Shown here: one piece after another, positions 1 through 8,494 of the stretch
Layout: each line of letters starts with the position of its first letter
Position numbering within the stretch: the first letter of the stretch is position 1
Source of the DNA: a bacterium
GTDB taxonomy: Bacteria; Pseudomonadota; Alphaproteobacteria; Caulobacterales; Hyphomonadaceae
NCBI GenBank assembly: GCA_016125045.1
Contig: WGML01000006.1
Span: 434,001-498,000 of the forward strand
Length of the DNA: 64,000 nt
Reading direction: 5' to 3'
Made by a program: the position numbers and the translations under genes
The notes under the pieces: generated by a model
Database searches by the model: none
Seen by the model: the letters and a program-made list of their open reading frames with translations, nothing else
What the model was told of the DNA's origin: nothing

Positions 1-19
1 GCGACCGGCGCTTGCACCG

Positions 20-1684
20 TCACGCACCGCGCCGCCAGGCGACCGCCCCGCCGATCACCGTCATCACCGGTTCGACGGTGAGGATGTCAGCGGCGGGAAG
101 CGTCAGGAGGTCGCCTGAAAACACCGAGAAATCAGCGACGCGACCGGGCTCGATCACCCCGAAGTCCGCGTCCTCGAAGGCGGCGTAGGCGGGCCAGGCG
201 GTGAACATCTTCAAGGCCTCCGCGCGCGAGACGGCCTGCCCCGCGTCCCAGTCGGCCCCCTGAAAGCCCTTGAGGTCCCGCCGCTCGGACGCGGCGTAGA
301 ACTCGATGCGCGGATCGCCCTGCTCCACCGGCGCGTCGGACCCGCCGGCGATGACCGCGCCGGCGTCGATTAGCGCCCGCCAGGCATAGGTGCCTGCGAG
401 GCGATCCGGCCCGAGGCGCGCCGGGGCGAAGTACAGGTCGCCGATCGCATGCGAGGGCTGCATGGAGGGGATCACGCCGAGCGAGGCGAAGCGCGGAATA
501 TCCGCGGCGCTCAGGATCTGCGCATGCTCGATCCGCCAGCGCGCGGCCGGTGCGTCGTCGCCGAGCGTCCGGGCCATCCAGTCGAGGACGAGGGTGTTCG
601 CCCGGTCGCCGATCGCGTGGAAACAGACCTGGACGCCGCCCGCCTTCGCCTGGTTCAGGAGCGCGAGCGTCTCCGCCTCGCGCGCGAGCTGAAGACCCGT
701 TGTGTCCGGACGGTCGCTATACGGCGCCGCAAGCAGGGCGCCGCGGGAGCCGAGCGCGCCGTCCATGTAGAGCTTGACCGCGCGGGTGGTGACGAGGCCC
801 CCCGCTGAGCGGCCCATCACCGACAGGTCGATCATGCCGTCCGCGCCGACGCCGACCGCGTTGTAGATGCGCAAGGGCAGGCGTCCGGCGTCCGACAGCG
901 CAGTGATGCGGGCGATGTGCTCCGGCGGAACGGACATGTTGTGGACGCCGGTCCAGCCGCGCGCGGCGTAGGTTTCGGCGCCCTTGATATAGACCTCATC
1001 GATCCCGGCCGCGTCGCGGGTGGACTGAAGCGCTCTCACCGGCGCTTGCGCACGATCGATCAGCATGCCGGTAGGGAGTCCGCCGGCGTCGAGCTCGATG
1101 CGGCCTCCCTCCGGCTGGACGGGATTTGCGGCCATGAGTCCCGCGGCCTCAAGCGCCCGTGTGTTGGCGACCAGGGCGTGACCGTCGGCGCGGGTGAGGA
1201 TGACGGGGCGATCCGCGACCACGGCGTCGATATCCTGACGGCTGGGGAAGCGGCCTTCGGGCCAATGCGTCTCGATCCATCCACGCCCGACAAGGAGTTG
1301 ACCGGGCGCGAGGGGCCGGGCGGCGGCGGCGACGGCCGCCTGCAGGTCGGCGATCGAGGCGATTTCATCCAGATCAAGCGTGAGTTCGCGCTCGCCAATG
1401 CCGAACAGATGCGCGTGGGCGTCGGTGAAGCCCGGATAGAGGTGCGCGCCCTTGAGATCGATGAGCTCGGTCGAGGGCGCGGCGGTCGCAACCAGTGATT
1501 CCGATGTCCCCACGGCGACGACCCGCCCGTCGCGAACGCTGACCGCCTCGGCGACCGCCTCGCCGTCAACGCCTGTGTGCACGGACCCCCCGAAGAAGAC
1601 GGTATGCGGGGCGGGGGGCTCCCGCGTGCAGGCCGCAAGGAGGAGGGCCGCCAGCCCGCACAGTCCGCCCCGCAGTGTCAGCAT
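20..1684 (-). CDS. Amidohydrolase family lipoprotein (YtcJ-like)
   Basis: Metal-dependent hydrolase of the YtcJ / amidohydrolase 3 family, probably anchored in the cell envelope. The frame stays open up to 1747, but I chose the ATG at 1684 because it puts a short signal peptide with lipobox LLLAAC directly at the N-terminus (554 aa). Visible family motifs, in order, are TDAHAHL (metal ligands), KLYMDGALGS, CFHAIGDRAN, RIEHAQIL and GGSDAPVEQGDP, so the metal-binding His/Asp set looks complete. The length is normal for the family. Substrates differ widely in this family and the neighbours (a divergent DUF6152 protein) do not indicate one. Family assignment is firm; the lipoprotein start is inferred. 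Confidence 0.85.
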   Translation of the reverse strand: MLTLRGGLCGLAALLLAACTREPPAPHTVFFGGSVHTGVDGEAVAEAVSVRDGRVVAVGTSESLVATAAPSTELIDLKGAHLYPGFTDAHAHLFGIGERELTLDLDEIASIADLQAAVAAAARPLAPGQLLVGRGWIETHWPEGRFPSRQDIDAVVADRPVILTRADGHALVANTRALEAAGLMAANPVQPEGGRIELDAGGLPTGMLIDRAQAPVRALQSTRDAAGIDEVYIKGAETYAARGWTGVHNMSVPPEHIARITALSDAGRLPLRIYNAVGVGADGMIDLSVMGRSAGGLVTTRAVKLYMDGALGSRGALLAAPYSDRPDTTGLQLAREAETLALLNQAKAGGVQVCFHAIGDRANTLVLDWMARTLGDDAPAARWRIEHAQILSAADIPRFASLGVIPSMQPSHAIGDLYFAPARLGPDRLAGTYAWRALIDAGAVIAGGSDAPVEQGDPRIEFYAASERRDLKGFQGADWDAGQAVSRAEALKMFTAWPAYAAFEDADFGVIEPGRVADFSVFSGDLLTLPAADILTVEPVMTVIGGAVAWRRGA

Positions 1685-1800
1685 GGCCCGCCGGTCCCGA
1701 AAAAGTGATCCCCGCCTCATTGTCATTGGTTTGCAACGGATGCGCAATCAATGCGTAGAGTGACCTTCAACAGATCCTTCTCCTGATGGGGTGATTTGCA

Positions 1801-2160
1801 ATGCGAGCTCCTGTTCTGGCTGCACTGGTCGCTGTCTCGCCTGCCGCATGGGCGCATCACGGATGGACGGCCTTCGACGCCGGCAAGCAGACCGACGTCA
1901 CCGGGGTGATCGAGAAAGTCGCATTCGGCAATCCGCATGGCGAGCTCTGGCTCACGGTCGAGGGAAGATCGATCTATGTCGAGCTGTCGCCGCCCGCCCG
2001 GATGGTGGCCCGGGGGCTGACGGCGGAGGACCTCAAGATCGGCTCGTCTGTGACCGTCGACGCCCAGCCGAACCTGAAGGACGCCGCGGCCTGGAAGGCT
2101 CAGGCGATCACCGTCGGCGACAAGACCTACAGCCTGATGCGCGAGCCGGGCGGCCCCTGA
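1801..2160 (+). CDS. DUF6152 family periplasmic protein
   Basis: Protein of 119 aa with a short cleavable signal peptide (MRAPVLAALVAVSPAAWA, then HHGWTAFD). The HHGW start of the mature protein, followed by a small OB-like beta domain with GVIEKVAFGNPHGELWL, is typical of DUF6152 proteins, which are exported and uncharacterised. It is divergent from the amidohydrolase upstream, with only about 115 bp between the two starts. The two histidines after the cleavage site could bind metal, but that is inference. No function is assigned. Confidence 0.75.
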   Translation: MRAPVLAALVAVSPAAWAHHGWTAFDAGKQTDVTGVIEKVAFGNPHGELWLTVEGRSIYVELSPPARMVARGLTAEDLKIGSSVTVDAQPNLKDAAAWKAQAITVGDKTYSLMREPGGP

Positions 2161-2335
2161 TCGAGGCCCCTTTGTGGGCGTCGCTGATTTCGGGAACCTG
2201 ATCCGCGCGCTGATAACGGCGGAGCGACCACCGCCGCACGCGCGAGCGTTCCCGCAACGAGCAACTGGCCGCTGCGCAGGATCGCCGCGCGGGTCTCGAT
2301 TCTGATTGTCGATGATTGATACGGGACGACCCGGT

Positions 2336-2629
2336 TCAGGCCGCGGCTTCGGCCTGCTTCTTCTCGACTTCGCGCTTCACCTTGATCATGCGCGAGGACA
2401 GCTCGTCATCCTTGGCCTTCATCAGGAAAGCGTCGAGCCCGCCGCGCTTGTCGACGGTGCGGAGCGCCGCCGCCGCGATGCGGACCGAATAAGCCTGGCC
2501 GAGCGCATCGGAACGCAGCGTCACGTTGACGAGGTTCGGCAGAAACCGCCGCTTCGTCTTGATATTGGAGTGGCTGACCTTGTGGCCCACCATCGGCTTG
2601 ACGCCGGTCAGTTCACACGTGCGCGACAT
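2336..2629 (-). CDS. rpmB: 50S ribosomal protein L28
   Basis: L28 of the large ribosomal subunit, 97 aa. The open frame runs further upstream, but the family start is the ATG at 2629 ([20 protein letters not shown]), preceded by a purine-rich GGGAGAGG ribosome-binding site. Hallmarks are the N-terminal CELTG / GHKVSHSN segment, followed by TKRRFLPNL. The C-terminal tail is helical and Lys/Glu/Ala-rich ([14 protein letters not shown]), as is common in alphaproteobacteria. Single-gene transcription unit. Confidence 0.97.
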   Translation of the reverse strand: MSRTCELTGVKPMVGHKVSHSNIKTKRRFLPNLVNVTLRSDALGQAYSVRIAAAALRTVDKRGGLDAFLMKAKDDELSSRMIKVKREVEKKQAEAAA

Positions 2630-2953
2630 CGGTCGCCTCTCCCGTCGTCCAAGTCCCGGCCGGCGCGTCCCGCCCCATCCTCGCGCGATCACGAACGATC
2701 GGCGGCGGACGGAGGGCGTGCGGCGGATGATTTCACCGAAAACGAAGCGCGGGCGATAGCGTCAGGTGGCCTTGGCTGTCAAGGCGAAACGGCTCTGTTC
2801 CGTTCGGCGGGCGCGGCAATTCATCCGATCACGTTTTCCGCCCATGGGTTGAACCGGACAAGCGGGGGGGACTAAGAGCCCCGAACGTGCCGCTCGCTTG
2901 AGCGCCTGTGCATTCGAATTGCGCGAACTCATCACATTGAAACGACGAAAGGC
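2630..2953. other. Intergenic region between rpmB and a small gene
   Basis: About 320 bases without a supportable gene. It must hold the rpmB promoter on the minus strand. No hairpin, repeat or conserved coding frame stands out. Confidence 0.5.
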
Positions 2954-3193
2954 ATGACGGTTTGCCATCCAATCCCATTTCCAAGCCCCCCATTCCGAGG
3001 AGCCGGAGACGGCAGAGGCGCTCGCCAAGGAAATTCTGATCGCGGCCAACGAGACCGAACAGCTCGCCGAGCGCCTGTCCGACGCCATGCTGGACATCTT
3101 CCGCGGGCACGCCCGCGGCTCCGCCGGCTCGCGGAACCGCATATCAAGCCCGCCAATGATGAGGACCCGGACGTTCTGATCATCGAGGACTGA
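2954..3193 (+). pseudogene. Small hypothetical gene with apparent compensating frameshifts
   Basis: Roughly 80 codons immediately upstream of the helicase. One frame runs from an ATG at 2954 to a TGA at 3193, but its middle is Arg-rich and unlike protein. Between about 2995 and 3120 a neighbouring frame reads as convincing coding sequence with high GC at third positions: EEPETAEALAKEILIAANE, then TEQLAERLSDAMLDIFRG. The original frame becomes protein-like again at the end: EPHIKPANDEDPDVLIIED. The first switch falls at a run of six C (about 2986-2991) and the second in GC-rich sequence near 3110-3128. This suggests a small helical protein with an acidic tail, either decayed or carrying two sequence errors. 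Family not recognised. Confidence 0.45.
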
Positions 3194-3321
3194 CGTTCTC
3201 CTGGGCGCCGGACTGGGCGCGGGCGCCAAAGTCGGTTGCGGCGGTTTACGGGGATGGGTTTCGTCCCTAACTGTGTGGTCCGTCCTGACGCCAGGATGAG
3301 TCCCGACGCGAGGAACCGCTC

Positions 3322-5979
3322 TTGGCCGCCGTCCGCGCCGTCCTCGGCCCCACCAACACCGGAAAGACACATCTCGCGGTGGAGCGGCTGCTGGCGCACA
3401 GCTCCGGGATGATCGGACTGCCGCTGCGGCTGCTCGCGCGCGAAATCTATGACCGGATGGTGCGCGAGAAGGGGCCGCGCGCCTGCGCCCTCATCACCGG
3501 CGAGGAGTGCATCCGGCCGGAGGGGGCGCGGTATTTCGCCTGCACGGTGGAGGCGATGCCGGTGAACGAGCCGACCGAGTTTCTGGCGGTCGACGAAATC
3601 CAGCTCGCGGCCGACCCCGAGCGCGGCCATGTGTTCACCGACCGGTTGATGCGGGCCCGAGGGCGCGGCGAGACCATGCTCCTCGGCGCCGACACCATGC
3701 GGGACGTGCTCGCGGCGCTCGACCTCGATGTCGATTCCGAACGCCGCAGGCGGTTCTCCAAACTGAGCTATGCCGGCCCGATCAAGATCACCAAACTGCC
3801 GAAACGGAGCGCCGTGGTCGCCTTCTCGGCGGAGGACGTCTACGAGATCGCCGAACTCCTGCGCCGCCAGCGCGGCGGCTGCGCGGTGATCATGGGGGCG
3901 CTGAGCCCTCGCACCCGCAACGCACAGGTTGAGCTCTACCAGTCGGGCGAGGTCGACTACATCGTCGCCACCGATGCGATCGGCATGGGGCTCAACATGG
4001 ATGTCGGCCATGTCGCCTTCGCCAGCCGGCGGAAGTTCGACGGCCGCCGCCGACGGCTGCTGCGCGCCGACGAGATCGCGCAGATCGCGGGCCGCGCCGG
4101 GCGGTTCACGGTGGATGGCGGCTTCGGCGAGACGGCGGACTGCGAGCCCTTCGACGACGACGACGTCCGGCGCATCGAGGAGCACACTTTCGCGCCGGTC
4201 GAGGGGCTCGTCTGGCGCAGCGCCGATCTCGACTTTTCATCGCTCGAGGCGCTCACCGCGACGCTGCGGCAGCCCCCGGTGCATCCCGTTCTGCGTCGCA
4301 CCCAGGATGCGCTGGACGAACAGGTGCTCGCCGCCCTCACCCGCGACGCGGACGTGCGCTCAAGGGTGAGGTCGGCCGGGCACGTCAGACGGTTGTGGGA
4401 CCTCTGCTCGCTGCCGGACTTCCGCAAGGCGGGGATCGACGGCCATCTGAGACTTGTCGCCTCGCTCCACGAACGGCTCGCCGATCCGGCGGGGCGGCTG
4501 CGGGATGAGTGGCTCTACGAACAGGTGGCGCGCCTCGACCGCACCGAGGGTGACATCGATGTGCTGCAGCAGCGCCTCGCGAATGTGCGGGTGTGGACCT
4601 ACGCGGCGAACCGCCCCGACTGGGTGGAGAACGCCGGGACCTGGCGCGGCCGCACCCGGGAGATCGAGGACCGGCTGTCGGATGCGCTGCACGAACGGCT
4701 GATGCTGCGCTTCGTCGACCGGCGCACCTCCGCCCTGCTCAAGAGCCTGTCGTCGGAGATCGACGCCGCGGCGTCGATCGACTCGGCGGGACGCGTGACG
4801 CTCGAAGGCCATCCGGTCGGCCGGCTCGATGGGCTCGTCTTCCGTCCCGACCCCACAGCCGAGGCGCTTGAGGGGCGCGCCCTTCGCAACGCCGCCATGC
4901 GCTCGCTGAGGCCGGTGATCGAGGCGCGGCTGATGCGCCTTGCGCGCGGAGAGGACGACGCGTTCGGGTTCACCGGCGCGCGCGGCGTCTCCCATGCCGG
5001 CTGGGCCGGAGACGAGGGCGGCGGCCCGACGCCGGTGGCGCGGCTCACCACCGGAGCGGACTGGCTGTCGCCGGGGGTGGACCTTGTGGGGGCCGACGAC
5101 GCGCCGCCCGCCCTGCGCGCCGCCGCGGTGGAGCGGATCGCCAACTGGCTCAAACGCCGGCTGGAGCACGACCTCGCCCCCCTCTTCCGCCTGCGCGATC
5201 TGTTGTCGGGAGGGGACTTGTCTGGTCCGGCGCGCGGCCTCGCGCATCTGCTCACCGAAGCCGGGGCGGCGATCGACTTGCGGGGGTCCGCGCTCGCGAC
5301 AGACCTCACCGGGGGCGACCGGCAGGCCCTGCGCATGGCGGGGGTCCGCGTCGGCCGGAACGCCGCCTGGGCGACGGGACTGTTGAAGCCCGGCCCCGCG
5401 ACCCTCGCCCTCAGGCTGCGGGCGCTGCAACTGGGGATCGATGCGGCCCCGGACACGCCGCGCTCGGGCTCGTTTCCGCTGTCAGGCGACAGGGGCGCGG
5501 GATGGTCGCCCGCCTTTCTGCTCACGGCGGGCTATCTGCGGCTCGGACCGCGCGCGGTCCGGGCGGACATGGCGGAACGCCTCGGCCGCGACCTTGCGAA
5601 GCTGCGGCGTGCGGCGGGCCGGGGTGCGTTCGCGGTTCCGCCGGAGATCGCCGCGACGATCGGCTGCCCGGCGGCGGAGCTGGCGGACGTGTTGAAAGGG
5701 TTCGGGCTGACCTGCGCCGAACGCAGCGACGCCGGCGCCGCCGTGCTCTGGCGGTTCCGCAGCGCTCGCAAGTCCGTCCGCGAGGACGCGCCGCCGCCGA
5801 GGGATACGCCGTTCGCGGCGCTCGCCGTGCTGACCCGGCGGACCACAGAACCGCAAGCCGACGCGCGAGGCGAGCCGCCGCCGCGTCCGGGCCGAAACCG
5901 GCGGCGGAGCCGCAACCGGAAGGCGGGCGGCGTGGCGCTTGAAGCCACGGCGCGGGACGTGCAAACTGACGAGGCATGA
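3322..5979 (+). CDS. SUV3-like superfamily 2 DNA/RNA helicase
   Basis: ATP-dependent helicase of 885 aa related to mitochondrial SUV3 and alphaproteobacterial MgpS-type helicases. Visible motifs: Walker A GPTNTGKT (about residues 9-16), DEIQ as motif II (about 92-95), the C-terminal RecA motifs VATDAIGMGLNMDV, and IAQIAGRAGRF as motif VI. The second half is a long accessory region ending in a very basic tail (RPGRNRRRSRNRK), probably for nucleic-acid contact. The start codon is TTG at 3322 with GAGG about 9 bases upstream; the P-loop lies so close to the N-terminus that no later start is possible. The gene is followed 22 bp later by an S4-domain RNA-binding gene, which fits a role in RNA handling. 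Confidence 0.88.
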   Translation: MAAVRAVLGPTNTGKTHLAVERLLAHSSGMIGLPLRLLAREIYDRMVREKGPRACALITGEECIRPEGARYFACTVEAMPVNEPTEFLAVDEIQLAADPERGHVFTDRLMRARGRGETMLLGADTMRDVLAALDLDVDSERRRRFSKLSYAGPIKITKLPKRSAVVAFSAEDVYEIAELLRRQRGGCAVIMGALSPRTRNAQVELYQSGEVDYIVATDAIGMGLNMDVGHVAFASRRKFDGRRRRLLRADEIAQIAGRAGRFTVDGGFGETADCEPFDDDDVRRIEEHTFAPVEGLVWRSADLDFSSLEALTATLRQPPVHPVLRRTQDALDEQVLAALTRDADVRSRVRSAGHVRRLWDLCSLPDFRKAGIDGHLRLVASLHERLADPAGRLRDEWLYEQVARLDRTEGDIDVLQQRLANVRVWTYAANRPDWVENAGTWRGRTREIEDRLSDALHERLMLRFVDRRTSALLKSLSSEIDAAASIDSAGRVTLEGHPVGRLDGLVFRPDPTAEALEGRALRNAAMRSLRPVIEARLMRLARGEDDAFGFTGARGVSHAGWAGDEGGGPTPVARLTTGADWLSPGVDLVGADDAPPALRAAAVERIANWLKRRLEHDLAPLFRLRDLLSGGDLSGPARGLAHLLTEAGAAIDLRGSALATDLTGGDRQALRMAGVRVGRNAAWATGLLKPGPATLALRLRALQLGIDAAPDTPRSGSFPLSGDRGAGWSPAFLLTAGYLRLGPRAVRADMAERLGRDLAKLRRAAGRGAFAVPPEIAATIGCPAAELADVLKGFGLTCAERSDAGAAVLWRFRSARKSVREDAPPPRDTPFAALAVLTRRTTEPQADARGEPPPRPGRNRRRSRNRKAGGVALEATARDVQTDEA

Positions 5980-6001
5980 CGCCAGACCCTCGCCCGCCCG
6001 G

Positions 6002-6355
6002 ATGACCGAACCTGCTCGTATGAGGCTCGACGTCTGGCTTTGGCGTGCACGCCTGTTCCGGAGCCGCACCCTCGCGTCGCAGATGCTCGCAAGCGGATCG
6101 GCGCGCGTGGAGCATGCCGGCCGCGTGCAGCGGATTGAGCGCGCGGCGGCGCTGGTGGCGGCCGGAGACATCATCACCTTTCCGCGCGGGCATGCGGTCG
6201 AGACGCTGGAAGTCCTGGCGCTGCCGACGCGACGGGGACCGGCGGCCGAAGCCGCCGCCTGCTATCGGCGACCCATGGCGAAAGCCGCGGCGATCACTCC
6301 GGCGAGCACCTCGTCCACGTCCCCGGACGCGGCTCGGGCGGCGGATCGGGGCTGA
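6002..6355 (+). CDS. S4-domain RNA-binding protein (Hsp15-like)
   Basis: Small protein of 117 aa with an N-terminal S4 domain (MRLDVWLWRARLFRSRTLA, then SGSARVEHAGR), the alpha-L RNA-binding fold shared with heat-shock protein 15. Hsp15 binds free 50S subunits carrying nascent chains; that exact role is only inferred here. I chose ATG 6002 (MTEPARMRLDVW); the ATG at 6020 is also possible. It lies between the helicase and a CPBP protease gene whose ATG starts one base after its stop, so the three are probably cotranscribed. Confidence 0.85.
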   Translation: MTEPARMRLDVWLWRARLFRSRTLASQMLASGSARVEHAGRVQRIERAAALVAAGDIITFPRGHAVETLEVLALPTRRGPAAEAAACYRRPMAKAAAITPASTSSTSPDAARAADRG

Positions 6356-6356
6356 T

Positions 6357-6860
6357 ATGGGGCGGGAAGCAACGGGACAAAACGAGTTCACACGGTCGCT
6401 GACGCGGCTGCCGACGCTCAACGCCGCGCTCGAGGGCCTCGTTTATTTCGTTTTCGTGGTGCTCGCGGGGATGTGGGCCGTGCGCTACGGCGTGATCGAG
6501 CTGTCGCCGGTGGCGCCGGACACGAACATCGCGCTCCTGTCGCTGACGACGCTGATCCTCCCCGCCCTGTCGGAGGAGCTGGCCTTCCGCAGCTGGCTCG
6601 GCGTGCGCAGCGGCATATGGATCCTCGTATCCTACGCGGCCTTTATCCTTTGGCACCCGGTGCAGGTGTGGCTGCAACTGCCGTTCGCGCATCCAGCCTA
6701 TGTTGACCCGGCATTCCTGTGCGTGGTGGCGGCGCTCGGCCTTGTCTGCACGCTCAGCCGGCTGCGATCGGGGTCGATCTGGCCCGCGGTGGTGATCCAT
6801 TGGGGCGTTGCGGCGCTGTGGCGCGCCCTGTTCGAAGGCGGCGGCGCCGGGTTCGGTTGA
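6357..6860 (+). CDS. CPBP family intramembrane metalloprotease
   Basis: Membrane protein of 167 aa. It carries the CPBP (CAAX-protease/bacteriocin-processing, Abi) signature: EE-x3-R in SEELAFRSWL, F-x3-H in AFILWHPV, and a C-terminal VVIHWGVAALW. Several hydrophobic helices surround the motifs. Members are Rce1-like glutamate-type or metal-assisted intramembrane proteases; the substrate is unknown. Start ATG 6357 follows the stop of the S4 gene after one base, so translation is probably coupled. It is shorter than typical CPBP proteins (200-300 aa) but contains all three core motifs. Confidence 0.8.
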   Translation: MGREATGQNEFTRSLTRLPTLNAALEGLVYFVFVVLAGMWAVRYGVIELSPVAPDTNIALLSLTTLILPALSEELAFRSWLGVRSGIWILVSYAAFILWHPVQVWLQLPFAHPAYVDPAFLCVVAALGLVCTLSRLRSGSIWPAVVIHWGVAALWRALFEGGGAGFG

Positions 6861-6999
6861 GCCAGGCTGATCCCCAGCTTCAATTGACTTTGCGCGCACG
6901 ACATCTCATCTCGCGGTCGCGCGGCGCCGACGGCTCGTGCGGGACCCCTGCGGCGGGCGCCCGCGCCGAACGCCGCCGAGATTGCGGAGTGTCCGACCC

Positions 7000-7338
7000 A
7001 TGACCTACGTCGTCACCGATGCCTGCGTTCGCTGCAAGTACACCGACTGCGTGACGGTGTGCCCGGTGGATTGCTTCTATGAGGGCGAGAACATGCTGGT
7101 GATCGACCCGGAGGTCTGCATCGATTGCGGGGTCTGCGTGCCCGAATGCCCGGTGGAGGCGATCTTTCCGGACACCGACGCCGACAAGAAATGGGTCGAG
7201 ATCAACGCCCGCTGGACCAAGGAATGGCCCAACATCGCCAAGCGCAAGGACCCGCCGCCTGACGCTGACGAGTTCGTCAACGTCAAGAACAAGTATGAAA
7301 CGCTGTTCTCGCCAAAGCCCGGTACCGGCGACAAATGA
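7000..7338 (+). CDS. fdxA: Seven-iron ferredoxin FdxA
   Basis: Ferredoxin of 112 aa carrying one [3Fe-4S] and one [4Fe-4S] cluster; a soluble electron carrier. Cluster ligands are visible: [17 protein letters not shown] in the first half and [16 protein letters not shown] in the second. The C-terminal extension ([11 protein letters not shown] and onward) is typical of alphaproteobacterial FdxA. ATG at 7000 gives the canonical MTYVVTDAC start. Located directly upstream of carD, a neighbourhood common in alphaproteobacteria. Confidence 0.96.
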   Translation: MTYVVTDACVRCKYTDCVTVCPVDCFYEGENMLVIDPEVCIDCGVCVPECPVEAIFPDTDADKKWVEINARWTKEWPNIAKRKDPPPDADEFVNVKNKYETLFSPKPGTGDK

Positions 7339-7788
7339 TACGGGGCGTGTGAAAAAAATCGCAGGCCCGCGAAATCGGGACTCGACCGGAAGAAGTTAAC
7401 GCCGCATAAGCGCCTGAAGACCGCATCGAGCGATGCTGTCCGGTGTGAGGCGAATCGACGCGCCGTCGGCCGTCCCAGGGTCCGCCCGCCCCTTGGCGGA
7501 GCCGTCTTGCAGGCCAATCTGGCAGGGCGGACACACCGGACCGGACCACCGCTCGACCGGACCGCACACTGGCGTCGCTGTCCCGCTCCGACGGGATCGG
7601 CCTGCTGCGCGCACTTGAATTTCGCGAATGTTTCATGTTATGAAGGCGGGATCGCAGCAGAGCGATTGTTAACCGCAGCCCAGTCCAGATCGCCAGTCTC
7701 CGCACGCATGCTTACGGGCGCGCGGGGCAGTTTTTTGCGATCGCGCGGACTGGTCTCGCCCCGTGTGTGTGAGAAGGTCCTGTCCCGC
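7339..7788. other. Intergenic region fdxA-carD
   Basis: 450 bases with no convincing gene. It contains a good sigma-70-like promoter for carD (listed separately) about 145 bases before the carD start, implying a long leader. No hairpin typical of a terminator was seen after fdxA. Confidence 0.55.
7615..7643 (+). promoter_or_regulatory. Candidate sigma-70-type promoter for carD
   Basis: TTGAAT at 7615-7620 and TTATGA at 7638-7643 are separated by exactly 17 bases, in a locally AT-rich patch of otherwise GC-rich sequence. This is the best promoter match upstream of carD. Start-site data would be decisive. Confidence 0.5.
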
Positions 7789-8310
7789 ATGAAAAAGCAA
7801 ACGGCGAAATCCGACACCATCGCGTTCGAAGTCGGACAGCACGTGGTCTATCCCGCTCATGGGGTTGGCCGTGTGACCGGCGTCGAGACCCAGCTTGTCG
7901 CCGGTGCGAAGCTTGAGGTTTATGTGGTGGCGTTCGATCAGGACAAGCTGATCCTGCGCGTGCCGACCGCGCGCGCGCCGGTGTCCGGCATGCGTCCGCT
8001 CGCCTCGACGCGGATCGTGAGCGATGCGATGCGCACGCTCGGCGGGCGCGCCCGCATCCGCCGCACGATGTGGAGCCGCCGTGCCCAGGAATATGAAGCG
8101 AAGATCAATTCGGGCAATCTGATCTCGATCGCGGAAGTCGTTCGCGACCTCTACCGGTCGGACGATCAGCCGGACCAGTCCTATTCGGAGCGCCAGCTCT
8201 ATGAATCGGCGCTGGACCGCATGGCGCGCGAACTCGCCGCCGTCGAGAACATCGACCACGCGGAAGCCGTCGACAAGGTTTCGAAGTCGCTCGCCAAGCG
8301 CGCGGCCTGA
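7789..8310 (+). CDS. carD: CarD family transcription regulator
   Basis: Regulator of 173 aa that binds the RNA polymerase beta subunit and stabilises open promoter complexes. The N-terminal Tudor-like RNA-polymerase interaction domain starts at FEVGQHVVYPAHGVGRVTGV. The helical C-terminal DNA-binding part includes MWSRRAQEYEAKINSGNL and a SERQLYESALDRMARELA helix. ATG 7789 is preceded by GAGAAGG about 12 bases upstream. Length and layout are standard. A strong terminator hairpin follows at 8403-8438. Confidence 0.95.
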   Translation: MKKQTAKSDTIAFEVGQHVVYPAHGVGRVTGVETQLVAGAKLEVYVVAFDQDKLILRVPTARAPVSGMRPLASTRIVSDAMRTLGGRARIRRTMWSRRAQEYEAKINSGNLISIAEVVRDLYRSDDQPDQSYSERQLYESALDRMARELAAVENIDHAEAVDKVSKSLAKRAA

Positions 8311-8317
8311 AACGCCA

Positions 8318-8345
8318 GGGGAACGCCCGGGGAACGCCCGGGGCC
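8318..8345. repeat. 11-bp tandem repeat after carD
   Basis: The unit GGGGAACGCCC occurs at 8318-8328 and 8329-8339, followed by another GGGG. Short, just after the carD stop, and probably of no functional weight. Confidence 0.5.
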
Positions 8346-8402
8346 CGGGCCGAGGGCGGCTCCAGCCATCGGCCGGGTTCCTGATCCATCGGAATGGCCG
8401 AG

Positions 8403-8438
8403 CGCCCCGCCGTAGCCTTACGGCGGGGCGTTTGCTTT
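8403..8438 (+). terminator. Rho-independent terminator of carD
   Basis: A perfect 12-bp inverted repeat: CGCCCCGCCGTA (8403-8414), loop GCCT, TACGGCGGGGCG (8419-8430). It is followed by the T-rich TTTGCTTT. Correct position and orientation to end carD transcription. Confidence 0.85.
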
Positions 8439-8494
8439 CGCGCGACCTGTCCGATCAGTCGTATGAAATCGCTTTTGTGCGATCTGTTTGGCGC

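Noticed and set aside
7668..7690. CtrA box in the carD leader near TTAACCGCAGCC
   Set aside because: Only one half-site; no second TTAA at the required seven-base spacing.
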